Source: Rhodobacter huangdaonensis
GTDB taxonomy: Bacteria > Pseudomonadota > Alphaproteobacteria > Rhodobacterales > Rhodobacteraceae
Assembly: GCF_004022465.1 (NCBI RefSeq)
Contig: NZ_SAVA01000003.1
Span: 62,001 to 126,000 of the forward strand
Direction of reading: 5' to 3'
DNA length: 64,000 nucleotides
The translations under genes and the position numbers were made by a program. Numbering within the stretch: position 1 is the stretch's first letter; every line of letters begins with the position of its first letter. Under the pieces are notes generated by a model. The model worked only from the letters and a program-made list of their open reading frames with translations, searched no databases and had not been told where the DNA came from. This document shows, in pieces, positions 16,916 to 25,187 of the stretch.

Positions 16916-17704
16916 ATGCAGAAATTCATCGACATCCGCGGCGTGAAACACGCCTACAAGACGAAGAACGGCCCGCTGCCGGTTCTCGACGGGCTCGACG
17001 TGGGCGTGGGCGAGGGCGAGTTCTGCGCCGTCGTCGGCCCCTCGGGCTGCGGCAAGTCCACGCTGACCCGGCTCGTCTCGGGGCTGATGCGGCCCGACGA
17101 GGGCGCGGTGATCCTCGACGGGCAGGAGGTATCGAGCCCGCGCAAGACCGTGGGCATGGCGTTCCAGAACCCGGTGATGCTCGAATGGCGCACGATCCTC
17201 GAGAACGTGATGCTGCCGCTCGAGATCGTCGCCCCGGGCATGGGGCGCGCCGAGAAGGAGGCCCGCGCCACCCATCTGCTCGAGATGGTCGGGCTGAAGG
17301 GCTTCGAGAAGAAGCGCCCCTCGGAGCTTTCGGGCGGCATGCGCCAGCGCGCCTCGCTGTGCCGCGCGATCGTGCACAAGCCGCAGGTGCTGATCATGGA
17401 CGAGCCCTTCGGCGCGCTCGACAACTTCACCCGCGAGGACCTGTGGCAGACGATGCGCGACCTGCGCGCGGCCGAGCCCTTCACCTGCGTGCTCATCACC
17501 CATGACCTGCGCGAAAGCGTGTTCCTCGGCGATCAGGTGATCGTGCTTTCGGGCCGCCCGGCAAAGACGCAATACGTGCTCGAGGTCGATCTGCCGGCCG
17601 ACCGCACGATCGACATCCTCTATGAACCGAAGGCGGTCGCGATGCTGCACCTTCTGCGCGAGCAGATCCGCATCGCCCAGGGCCGCGACGGAGACCTGCA
17701 CTGA
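16916..17704 (+). CDS. ABC transporter ATP-binding protein (SsuB/TauB-like)
   Basis: This 262-residue ATPase powers the NMT1-type importer. Walker A GPSGCGKST is at 41-49, the Q loop at AFQNP, the signature LSGGMRQR and Walker B VLIMDEPFGALD follow, then the switch histidine in ITHD. The GCGKST and FGALD details are typical of nitrate/sulfonate/taurine/HMP importers. It acts at the inner face of the membrane with the permease that follows, and its stop codon TGA shares one base with that permease's ATG. Confidence 0.92.
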   Translation: MQKFIDIRGVKHAYKTKNGPLPVLDGLDVGVGEGEFCAVVGPSGCGKSTLTRLVSGLMRPDEGAVILDGQEVSSPRKTVGMAFQNPVMLEWRTILENVMLPLEIVAPGMGRAEKEARATHLLEMVGLKGFEKKRPSELSGGMRQRASLCRAIVHKPQVLIMDEPFGALDNFTREDLWQTMRDLRAAEPFTCVLITHDLRESVFLGDQVIVLSGRPAKTQYVLEVDLPADRTIDILYEPKAVAMLHLLREQIRIAQGRDGDLH

Positions 17705-18468
17705 TGGACCGCGCGCAAAAAATCCTCGTGCCGCTTGCGGCGATCGTGATCTTCCTCGTGCTGTGGGAGTTCGTCGTCTGGGTGAACGGCTGGCCCGATT
17801 ACAAGATGGCCGCGCCCTCGGACCTGCCGCCGGCGTTCTGGAAGTTCCACACTCTGTTCCTGACGATGGGCTGGCAGACGCTGTGGCGCACCGTGCTGGG
17901 GCTCGGCCTCGCCGTCGTCTTCGGCACCTTCCTCGGCATGGTGATGGGCTTTTCGAAGATCGCCCGCGACGGGCTCTATCCCCTGCTCGTCGGCTTCAAC
18001 GCGATCCCGAAGGCGACGCTCGTGCCGGTGATCGCGCTGATCTTCATCGGCCAGCACGATTTCAACACCGTGCTGATGGCCTTCCTGATCTCGTTCTTCC
18101 CGATCGCGGTCTCGGTCGGCATCGGGCTCAGCACACTCGAACCCGAATACCGCGACATCCTCGCCGCGCTCGGCGCCTCGAAATTCACGATCTTTCGGAA
18201 AATCGCCCTGCCGAAGACCCTGCCCGAGTTCTTCGGTGCGCTGAAGGTCGCGGTGACGCTCGCCTTCATCGGCACCAACCTCGTCGAGATCGTCAGCCCG
18301 CATGGCAAGGGGCTCGGCGCGCTGTTCCTGTCGGGGCAGACGAACTCCGACTATCCGCTGATGTTCGCGGTGCTGATCGCCCTCGCGATCCTCGGCATCG
18401 TGCTCTACTACGCCGTCGTCGCGCTCGAGAAGATCTTCGCCGGCTGGGCCGAGCGCAGCCCGGGCTGA
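17704..18468 (+). CDS. ABC transporter permease (SsuC/TauC-like)
   Basis: This 254-residue inner-membrane protein has about six membrane segments, starting at 8-28 (LVPLAAIVIFLVLWEFVVWV). The EAA loop for ATPase contact is AALGASKFTIFRKIALPKTLP. It would form a homodimeric channel with the upstream ATPase and binding protein. It is the last gene of this operon; a copy of the dispersed repeat lies about 25 bases after the stop. The substrate is unassigned, as for its partners. Confidence 0.9.
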   Translation: MDRAQKILVPLAAIVIFLVLWEFVVWVNGWPDYKMAAPSDLPPAFWKFHTLFLTMGWQTLWRTVLGLGLAVVFGTFLGMVMGFSKIARDGLYPLLVGFNAIPKATLVPVIALIFIGQHDFNTVLMAFLISFFPIAVSVGIGLSTLEPEYRDILAALGASKFTIFRKIALPKTLPEFFGALKVAVTLAFIGTNLVEIVSPHGKGLGALFLSGQTNSDYPLMFAVLIALAILGIVLYYAVVALEKIFAGWAERSPG

Positions 18469-18490
18469 GGAGGCGCCCGTTGCGCGTCCA

Positions 18491-18550
18491 ATCGCCCGAA
18501 ATATCCCGGGGGTGAGGCCGAAGGCCGAGGGGGCAGCGCCCCCTCCCTGC
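18491..18550 (-). repeat. Dispersed intergenic repeat, copy 2
   Basis: Read leftward this is GGGGGCGCTGCCCCC, then CGGCCTTCGGCC, then TCACCCCCGGGATATTTCGG, the composite unit found elsewhere in the window. It sits between the ABC permease and the eamA-like gene, both rightward, so its orientation is opposite to both genes. Confidence 0.75.
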
Positions 18551-18628
18551 CCCGCCGCCAGAGCCCAGCTTGCAAGGCCGCGCCGCCCGCGCTAGGGGCA
18601 GGGATCTGCCCCGGCACCAAGGTGTGCA

Positions 18629-19465
18629 ATGTCCCTGCCGATCTTCTTCGCGGTGCTGGCCGCGGCCCTCCTGCATGCGCTCTGGAATGCCCTCGTCCGC
18701 CTCGGCGGCTCGAAGATCCGGGCAATGGCGATGCTGTCGCTCGCCGAAGTGGGGGTGGGGCTTGCGATCGTGCTCTCCCGCCCGCTCCCCGCCGCCGCGG
18801 CCTGGCCCTGGCTGATCGCCTCCTGCGCGCTGCAGGTCGCCTACAAGACCTTCCTCGCCCATGCCTACGAGGCCGGCGATCTCAGCCGGGTCTATCCGAT
18901 CTCGCGCGGCACCGCGCCGATGCTGGTGGCGATCGTCTCGGCGCTGTTCGCGATCGACCCGATCGCGCCTGCGGGCTACCTCGGCGTCGCCGTGCTCGCC
19001 TCGGGGATCCTCTTCATGACACATGGTGTCTTCACCGATGGCGAAAGCCGCCGCCTCCTGCCCTTCGCCCTCGGCGCCGCGCTCTCGACGGCCAGCTATA
19101 CTCTCGTCGACGGCATCGGCGCGCGGGTCTCGGGCGATGCGGCGGGCTATGTCGGCTGGCTGATGATGGGCAGCGGGCTCATCTTCGCCCTGGCGGCCCC
19201 GGTCTGGCGCGGCCCGGCGATGCTGCGGGGCTCGGCGCGCGACTGGCTCTTCGCCGCGCTCGGCGCCGCGGCCTCCTACGGCGCCTATGCGATCTCGATC
19301 TGGGCGATGACCCGCGCCCCGATCGCCCTCGTCGCGGTGCTGCGCGAGACCTCGATCCTCTTCGCGGTGCTGATCGGCTGGCTCGTCTTCCACGAACGGA
19401 TGACGCGGACGAAGGCGGTGGCGGCGGCGCTGATCGTGACCGGCGTGGTGCTGACCCGGCTCTAG
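18629..19465 (+). CDS. EamA family (drug/metabolite) transporter
   Basis: This 278-residue membrane protein has about ten hydrophobic segments arranged as two EamA repeats, opening with MSLPIFFAVLAAALLHALWN and with the second repeat near residue 150. EamA proteins export small metabolites or drugs, and the substrate cannot be named. Its stop codon TAG shares the four bases CTAG with the stop codon of the convergent pcs gene. No operon partner is evident; the upstream repeat separates it from the ABC importer. Confidence 0.88.
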   Translation: MSLPIFFAVLAAALLHALWNALVRLGGSKIRAMAMLSLAEVGVGLAIVLSRPLPAAAAWPWLIASCALQVAYKTFLAHAYEAGDLSRVYPISRGTAPMLVAIVSALFAIDPIAPAGYLGVAVLASGILFMTHGVFTDGESRRLLPFALGAALSTASYTLVDGIGARVSGDAAGYVGWLMMGSGLIFALAAPVWRGPAMLRGSARDWLFAALGAAASYGAYAISIWAMTRAPIALVAVLRETSILFAVLIGWLVFHERMTRTKAVAAALIVTGVVLTRL

Positions 19466-20160
19466 GCGGCGCGGCGCTCGGGCACGATCTGCTGCACGAT
19501 GCCGACGAAGAGCAGATAGAGCGAGGTCACCACCAGCCCCCAATGCGCCCAGCTGAGCGGGTGGAAATGCACCACCGCCGCCCAGGCCGCGAACACCGTC
19601 CAGGCGAGCGACATCGGCAGCGACAGCGCGCGCCAGCGCCTGGTGCGGGTCGGGTGGATGAATTTCAGCGGGAAGAACATCGCCACCGCCAGCACCAGCA
19701 CCACGCCGAGGATGACCCAGTAATCGGGTTTCAGCGCGAACAGCACCAGCACCACCATGTTCCAGCACGCCGGAAAGCCCGAGAAGGAATTGTCCTTCGT
19801 CTTCATCCGGGTATCGGCGAAATAGATGACGCTCGCATAGGTGATCGCGATGATCGCGAGCCAGCCGGTCCAGCCCGGCAGCAGGCCGGACTTGAACAGC
19901 GCATAGGCCGGCACGAAGACATAGGTCAGATAATCGACGATCAGGTCCATCAGCACGCCGTCATAGGTCGGGCAGTTGTGCTTGACGTCGTAATGGCGGG
20001 CGAGCGGCCCGTCGATGCCGTCGACGACGAGCGCGACGACCAGCCACAGGAACATCAGCGACCACTTCTGCTCGACGGCGGCCAGCATGGCAAGCATCGA
20101 CAGCACGGCGCCGGTGGCGGTGAGCAGATGCACGGAAAGGGCTTTGATACGGAGGGTCAT
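19462..20160 (-). CDS. pcs: Phosphatidylcholine synthase
   Basis: This 232-residue inner-membrane enzyme joins CDP-diacylglycerol with choline to give phosphatidylcholine, the one-step Pcs route found in alphaproteobacteria. The CDP-alcohol phosphotransferase motif is complete: DGxxAR at 50-55, then G68, D72 and D76. About eight hydrophobic segments follow, and the length agrees with Pcs (about 240) rather than PgsA or PssA. The ATG at 20160 has a GGGTCAT-adjacent GAGG-poor context but starts exactly where the family does. It converges on the EamA gene. Confidence 0.9.
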   Translation of the reverse strand: MTLRIKALSVHLLTATGAVLSMLAMLAAVEQKWSLMFLWLVVALVVDGIDGPLARHYDVKHNCPTYDGVLMDLIVDYLTYVFVPAYALFKSGLLPGWTGWLAIIAITYASVIYFADTRMKTKDNSFSGFPACWNMVVLVLFALKPDYWVILGVVLVLAVAMFFPLKFIHPTRTRRWRALSLPMSLAWTVFAAWAAVVHFHPLSWAHWGLVVTSLYLLFVGIVQQIVPERRAA

Positions 20161-20245
20161 GGGGTCTTCCTGCCGCAATCGGGCCAAAGGCGCAAGCGCC
20201 GCCGCACCGCCTCCCGCCAATTGCCGCAACCGTTGCCACCCGCCC

Positions 20246-21172
20246 TCAGGCACGGGGATGGGCGGCCTGATAGACCTGCATCAGCCGCGCCGTATCGACC
20301 GCGGTATAGACCTGCGTCGTGGCGAGGCTCGCATGGCCCAGAAGCTCCTGGATCGCGCGCAGATCGCCGCCCGCCGCCAGCAGATGGGTGGCAAAGCTGT
20401 GGCGCAGCGCATGCGGCGTCGCCGTCGCCGGCAGGCCAAGCGCGTTGCGGGCGAGCTCCATCGCCTTCTCGATCTGGCGCGGGTTCAGCGCGCCGCCGCG
20501 CACGCCGCGAAAAAGCGGCGCCCCGGCCTCGGCCGGCCAGGGGCAAAGCCGGACATAGCCGGCCACCGCCTCGCGCGCGGCGGGCAGCACCGGCACCAGC
20601 CGCTCCTTGTCGCCCTTGCCGCGGATGCGCAGCACCTCGGGCAGCGGATGGGCGGCGCCGGTCAGCCCCAGCGCCTCCGAGATCCGCAGCCCGCAGCCGT
20701 AAAGCAGCGTCACCACCGCCGCGTCGCGCGCCGCTACCCAGGGCTCCATCGCCTGCAGCTCGACCTGCTCGATCACCGCCTTCGCGGCATCGACGGCAAG
20801 CGGTCGCGGCAGCTTGCGGCTGTATTTCGGCGCCCGCGCGGCCAGCACATGGGTGGCGTCAAAACCCTCGCGGTCGGACAGCCAGCGGATGAAGCTTTTC
20901 ACCGAGGACAGTGCCCGGGCGAGCGAGCGCGCCGAGAGCCCCCTGCCCCGCTCATGCGCCATCCAGGCGCGCATGTCGGACTGTTCCAGCGCGCCAAGCC
21001 GGGCCACCCCGAGGCTTTCGCCATGGTGGCCGTGCAGGAACCCGAGGAACCCGGCCACGTCCGTGCGATAGGCGGCAATCGTGTGCTCGGAGGCGCCGTC
21101 GAGCGCCCGCATCTGCTCAAGCCAGCGCACCAGCGCATCGCCTGTCGCGGGCGAGAAGCCCGGCTGGGTCAT
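20246..21172 (-). CDS. xerC: Tyrosine recombinase XerC
   Basis: This 308-residue recombinase resolves chromosome dimers at dif with XerD. An N-terminal SAM-like core-binding domain (about 10-105) precedes the catalytic domain with R163 (GLRISEAL), K187, H254 and R257 (HALRHSF), H280 (LLGHASL) and nucleophile Y289 (TTQVYTAVD). All six catalytic positions are present. The ATG at 21172 overlaps the DUF484 stop by four bases, and the DUF484-xerC pairing, common in proteobacteria, favours XerC over XerD or a mobile integrase. No dif site was recognised here. Confidence 0.9.
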   Translation of the reverse strand: MTQPGFSPATGDALVRWLEQMRALDGASEHTIAAYRTDVAGFLGFLHGHHGESLGVARLGALEQSDMRAWMAHERGRGLSARSLARALSSVKSFIRWLSDREGFDATHVLAARAPKYSRKLPRPLAVDAAKAVIEQVELQAMEPWVAARDAAVVTLLYGCGLRISEALGLTGAAHPLPEVLRIRGKGDKERLVPVLPAAREAVAGYVRLCPWPAEAGAPLFRGVRGGALNPRQIEKAMELARNALGLPATATPHALRHSFATHLLAAGGDLRAIQELLGHASLATTQVYTAVDTARLMQVYQAAHPRA

Positions 21173-21873
21173 GCCAGCCAGCGGCGCATCGCGCGCTCGA
21201 ACACCCCGCCGAAGAAGCCCAGAAGGTCGGTGCCCTGCGTCGGCTTGAACTGGTGCGGGTCCTCGGCGCCGAAGACCAGCATCCCGGGCAGCCGCCCCGC
21301 GCCCAGATCGAGCGCCAGCGCCGCCTCCGAGCGGATCCAGGCCGCCGCCTCGCCATAGATCGCCTCGGATTGCGGCTGGCACTGGCGCAGCACCACCTGC
21401 CGCGGCTGGCCGCCGCGGGCGGGCCGCATGTATTCGGCGACGAAGCCCGGCTCGGCCACGCACAGCACCTCGCCCAGCCGGCGCAGGACCGCATCCTCGC
21501 CGCCATGCAGGCTTTCGAGGACAAGCCGCACCGTGTCGACGCGCAGCACCTCGGCGACCTCGGTGGTGAGGTTCTTGAGGAAGGCCTCGAAATCGACGGG
21601 ATCGAGCAGCGCCAGCACCGCACGGTGGATCTGGTTGGTGCCGGCCAGATTCTCATAGGCCGCGGCGATCACCGAGCGATGCGTGTCCTCGAGCCGGTCG
21701 AGCCGGCGCTCGAGCCGCGCCATGGCGACGCCGCGCAGATCGACGATATTCGCCCCCATCGCGCGCTCGTTCGCGGCGACAAGCGCGCGCATCAGGTCGC
21801 GGTCCTCGAGGATCACGTCGGGATCGGAAATGATCTTGTCGCGCAGCTGCTGCGCGAATGCGGTATCGCTCAT
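21169..21873 (-). CDS. DUF484 family protein
   Basis: This 234-residue cytoplasmic protein matches DUF484, whose conserved opening is seen here as a helical region (about 10-75, DLMRALVAANERAMGANIVDLRG) followed by a GAF-like domain (about 80-225). Family members sit next to xerC in many proteobacteria, as here, but no biochemical role is established. It starts at an ATG 152 bases upstream of the transaldolase 3' end and shares four bases with xerC, so the two are surely one operon. Confidence 0.88.
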   Translation of the reverse strand: MSDTAFAQQLRDKIISDPDVILEDRDLMRALVAANERAMGANIVDLRGVAMARLERRLDRLEDTHRSVIAAAYENLAGTNQIHRAVLALLDPVDFEAFLKNLTTEVAEVLRVDTVRLVLESLHGGEDAVLRRLGEVLCVAEPGFVAEYMRPARGGQPRQVVLRQCQPQSEAIYGEAAAWIRSEAALALDLGAGRLPGMLVFGAEDPHQFKPTQGTDLLGFFGGVFERAMRRWLA

Positions 21874-21974
21874 GCCTGTCTCGTGCCCGGTGGTTCGCGG
21901 TCTTTTGCGCGATCCTACACGCGATCGTGGTCAATTGCAGGTGAATTCTGCCCGCGGACCACGGCGCCGAAACG

Positions 21975-22000
21975 AAAACGGCCCGCCGAGACGGCGGGCC
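21975..22000 (-). terminator. Intrinsic terminator of the transaldolase gene
   Basis: Read leftward, GGCCCGCCG-TCT-CGGCGGGCC is a perfect 9-pair stem, followed by GTTTTCGTTT. It lies 25 bases after the transaldolase stop. Confidence 0.8.
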
Positions 22001-22024
22001 GGTGCACGGGATCTGCAGCTCGGA

Positions 22025-22678
22025 TCAGACGATCTTCTGCCCGGTCTTCGCCCAGTCCTTGAGGAACTGATCGAGCCCCTTGTCGGTCAGCACGTGGTTC
22101 GCCATCGCCTTGATCACGGCGGGCGGCGCGGTGATCACGTCGGCGCCGATCTTCGCGCATTCGGTGATGTGGTTCACGTTGCGGATCGAGGCGGCCAGGA
22201 TTTCCGTTTTGTAATCGTAGTTGTCATAGATCGTGCGGATGTCGTCGATCAGCTCGACGCCGTCGAGGTTGATGTCGTCGAGACGGCCGATGAAAGGCGA
22301 GATGAAGCTCGCCCCGGCCTTCGCCGCGAGGATCGCCTGCGCGGCCGAGAAGCACAGCGTGACGTTGACCATGTGGCCTTCGGATGCGAAAGCCTTGCAG
22401 GCGGTCAGGCCATCCCAGGTGAGCGGCACCTTGATCGCGATGTTGGAGGCGATCTTGGCAAGCTTCAGACCCTCGGTGATCATGTCCTTCGCCTCGGTGG
22501 CCACGACCTCGGCCGAGACCGGGCCCGCAACCATGTCGCAGATCTCCTTCGTCACCTCGAGGATGTCGCGGCCCGATTTCAGGATCAGCGAGGGGTTGGT
22601 GGTGACACCGTCGACCATGCCGAGATCGTTCAGTTCCTTGATCGCCGCCACATCGGCGGTATCGACGAAGAATTTCAT
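22025..22678 (-). CDS. tal: Small transaldolase (transaldolase/fructose-6-phosphate aldolase family)
   Basis: This 217-residue protein belongs to the short TalC/Fsa branch of transaldolases, cytoplasmic class I aldolases. The N-terminus MKFFVDTADVAAIKEL and the DGVTTNPSL motif are typical, and the Schiff-base lysine is K83 in IAIKVPLTWDG. In Rhodobacterales this gene is usually regarded as the pentose-phosphate transaldolase, though the Fsa reaction cannot be ruled out. The ATG at 22678 has a TGGAGG site seven bases upstream. It is divergent from priA and ends at its own terminator. Confidence 0.9.
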   Translation of the reverse strand: MKFFVDTADVAAIKELNDLGMVDGVTTNPSLILKSGRDILEVTKEICDMVAGPVSAEVVATEAKDMITEGLKLAKIASNIAIKVPLTWDGLTACKAFASEGHMVNVTLCFSAAQAILAAKAGASFISPFIGRLDDINLDGVELIDDIRTIYDNYDYKTEILAASIRNVNHITECAKIGADVITAPPAVIKAMANHVLTDKGLDQFLKDWAKTGQKIV

Positions 22679-22763
22679 GGGAAGCCTCCAGAGCAGCAAT
22701 TGCGGGCCAGATAGCGCAAACGCCGGGCTTTGGCGAGAGGGGATCGGGCCGGACAAGACCGGG

Positions 22764-22860
22764 CAGAGGGGGGCGCTGCCCCCCGGCGGCAAGGCCGCCT
22801 CCCCCCGGAGTATTTCGGCCAGGAAAAAGCCCGGGGCCTTTCCTTGGAAAAATACTCCCG
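22764..22860. repeat. Dispersed intergenic repeat, copy 3 (mirrored, between divergent genes)
   Basis: The left part has GGGGGGCGCTGCCCCCC, a GGCGGCAAGGCCGCC hairpin and then GGAGTATTTCGGCCAGGAAA; the right part (22838-22860) is its imperfect reverse complement. It lies between the start codons of tal and priA and ends 25 bases before priA, so it is not a gene-end element. Confidence 0.8.
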
Positions 22861-22884
22861 CCGGAGGCATCGAAAGTCTGTCGC

Positions 22885-25074
22885 ATGGCTGAGGTCGGGT
22901 TTTTTCCGGAAGGCAGCCGCGTCGCGGTGCTGACCGCCGAGCCGATCGGCCGGCCGCTCGACTATCTCGCGCCCGAGGGCGGCTGTTTCCCCGGCGCCTT
23001 CGTCGAGGTGCCGCTTGGCCCGCGCAAGGTGATGGGCGTGGTCTGGGGGCCGGGCGACGGGCGCTTCGACGCGGCCCGGCTGCGCGCGGTGGCGCGGGTG
23101 CTCGACGTGCCGCCGATGCGCGCCGAGCTGCAGGCCTTCCTGATCCGGATGGGCGCCTATACCATGACCTCGCTGCCGGCGGTACTGCGGCTCGCGACCC
23201 GCACGCCGGGCCTCTTCGACGCGCCCGGCGCACGCAAGGTCTATCGCCGCGGTGCGGGCGCGCCCGGCCGGCTGACCGAGGCGCGCGAGCGGGTGCTCGA
23301 GGTGCTCGATGCGCATGACGGCGGCGGCTTCTACCTGACCGAGCTCGCGCAGCTGGCGGGTGTCACGCCGCAGGTGGTGAAGGGGCTGGTCGCGACCGGC
23401 GCGGTGGCCGAGCTCGAACAGCCGCGCGACCAGCCCTTCCCGCGGCTCGACCCCGCCTTGCCGGGCAAGGTGCTGTCCGAGGATCAGGCAAAGGCGGCCG
23501 CGGCGCTGCGCGCCGGCATGGGCGGGTTCGGGGTGACGCTTTTGAAGGGCGTCACCGGCTCGGGCAAGACCGAGGTCTATCTCGAGGCCGTCGCGGCGTG
23601 CCTCGCCGCCGGCCGGCAGGCGCTGGTGCTGCTGCCCGAGATCGCGCTGACCACCGAATTCATCGCCCGCGTCGAGGCGCGCTTTGGCGCGCGGCCGGGC
23701 GAGTGGCATTCGGGCGCGACACAGGGCGAGCGGCGGCGGCTGTGGCGGATGTGCGCCGAGGGCGGGGTGCAGATCGTGGTCGGCGCGCGCTCGGCGCTGT
23801 TCCTGCCGTTCCGCGACCTTGGCCTGATCGTCGTCGACGAGGAGCATGACGGCTCCTACAAGCAGGAAGAAGGCGTGCTTTACAACGCCCGCGACATGGC
23901 GGTGTTGCGCGCCTCCTTCGCTTCGGCGCAGGTGGTGCTGGCCTCGGCCACGCCCTCGCTCGAAAGCTGGGTGAATGCGGAAAGCGGCAAATACGCGCGC
24001 ATTGATCTCGCCGCGCGGTTCGGCGTGTCGGAGCTCCCGGAGATGCGGGCGATCGACCTGCGCGCGGAGCGGATCGAGAGCGCGCACTGGATCTCGCCCA
24101 CCCTCGTCGGCGAGGTGGTGAAGCGGCTTGGCAGCGGCGAGCAGTCGATGCTGTTTCTGAACCGGCGCGGCTATGCGCCGGTCACCATCTGCCGCGCCTG
24201 CGGCCATCAGATCGGCTGCGACCATTGCGACGCGCGGATGGTCGAGCACCGGTTTCTCAAGCGCCTCGTCTGTCACCAGTGCGGCGAGACGAAGCCGATC
24301 CCCACCGCCTGCCCGAACTGCGGCGTCGAGGGCAAGCTCGCCCCCGTCGGGCCGGGGGTCGAGCGGCTGGCCGAAGAGGTCGCAGAACGCTTCCCGACGG
24401 CGCGGCTTTCGGTGCTGAGCTCGGATCTCTTCGGCTCGGCCCGCGCGCTGAAGGAGGCGATCGCCGACATCGCGGCGGGCGGCGCCGATATCATCATCGG
24501 CACGCAGATCGTGGCGAAGGGGCACAACTTCCCGCGGCTGACGCTGGTCGGCGTGATCGACGCGGACCTTGGGCTTCAGGGCTCCGACCTGCGCGCGGCC
24601 GAGCACACCTTCCAGCTGATGCGACAGGTGGCGGGGCGCGCGGGGCGGGCGGAAAAGCCCGGCCTTGCGCTGTTGCAGACCTGCCAGCCCGAGCACCCGG
24701 TGATCCGCGCGATCCTCGGCGGCGACGAGGAGGCGTTCTGGCGCGCCGAGGCCGCGGCGCGGCGCGCGCAGGGCGTGCCGCCCTTCGGCCGGATGGCCGG
24801 GATCATCCTGTCGGGGCCAGAGGTGGCGCCGCTCTTCGAGATCGGCAATGCGCTCGCGCGCGCGCCGGCGCCGCTCGCCCGCATCGGTGCACAGGTCTTC
24901 GGCCCGGCGCCCGCGCCGATCGCGCGGGTGCGCGGCCGGCACCGGGTGCGGATGCTGGTGAAGGCCGAGAAGGGCGCGCCGCTGCAGGACGCGCTGCGCG
25001 TCTGGCTGCGGCAGGTGAAGCTGCCCGCGCAGGTGCGGCTCGCCATCGACATCGACCCGCAGTCGTTCCTGTGA
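22885..25074 (+). CDS. priA: Primosomal protein N' (replication restart helicase PriA)
   Basis: This 729-residue superfamily 2 helicase reloads the replisome at stalled forks. The N-terminal DNA-binding domain (about 1-110) leads to Walker A GVTGSGKT (near 216-223), the Walker B box DEEH and an eight-cysteine zinc-binding region, CRACGHQIGCDHC and CHQCG...CPNCG (about 434-478). The helicase C-terminal motif QMAGRAGR appears as QVAGRAGRAEKPG. The length fits PriA. The ribosome site is weak (GGAGG lies 16 bases upstream), and a mirrored repeat ends 25 bases before the start, which could affect expression. Confidence 0.95.
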   Translation: MAEVGFFPEGSRVAVLTAEPIGRPLDYLAPEGGCFPGAFVEVPLGPRKVMGVVWGPGDGRFDAARLRAVARVLDVPPMRAELQAFLIRMGAYTMTSLPAVLRLATRTPGLFDAPGARKVYRRGAGAPGRLTEARERVLEVLDAHDGGGFYLTELAQLAGVTPQVVKGLVATGAVAELEQPRDQPFPRLDPALPGKVLSEDQAKAAAALRAGMGGFGVTLLKGVTGSGKTEVYLEAVAACLAAGRQALVLLPEIALTTEFIARVEARFGARPGEWHSGATQGERRRLWRMCAEGGVQIVVGARSALFLPFRDLGLIVVDEEHDGSYKQEEGVLYNARDMAVLRASFASAQVVLASATPSLESWVNAESGKYARIDLAARFGVSELPEMRAIDLRAERIESAHWISPTLVGEVVKRLGSGEQSMLFLNRRGYAPVTICRACGHQIGCDHCDARMVEHRFLKRLVCHQCGETKPIPTACPNCGVEGKLAPVGPGVERLAEEVAERFPTARLSVLSSDLFGSARALKEAIADIAAGGADIIIGTQIVAKGHNFPRLTLVGVIDADLGLQGSDLRAAEHTFQLMRQVAGRAGRAEKPGLALLQTCQPEHPVIRAILGGDEEAFWRAEAAARRAQGVPPFGRMAGIILSGPEVAPLFEIGNALARAPAPLARIGAQVFGPAPAPIARVRGRHRVRMLVKAEKGAPLQDALRVWLRQVKLPAQVRLAIDIDPQSFL

Positions 25075-25086
25075 CGCCGCGCGGCC

Positions 25087-25114
25087 TTGAAATCCGGGGG
25101 CGGCGCTTGTATCT
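25087..25114 (+). promoter_or_regulatory. Candidate promoter of gcrA
   Basis: TTGAAA (25087-25092), a 16-base spacer and GTATCT (25109-25114) resemble a housekeeping or heat-shock sigma promoter and would give a leader of about 65 bases before gcrA. The match is by eye only. Confidence 0.35.
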
Positions 25115-25187
25115 CCCCCTGTCCCCACCGTAGAATGGGAAGAACAGCCGGGGCCACTCCCCCGGCAGGACCGATGAAAGGGTGCCC

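Noticed and set aside
20246..21172. Integrase of a mobile element
   Set aside because: The DUF484 partner with four-base overlap and full XerC motifs favour the housekeeping recombinase; no attachment-site repeats were seen.
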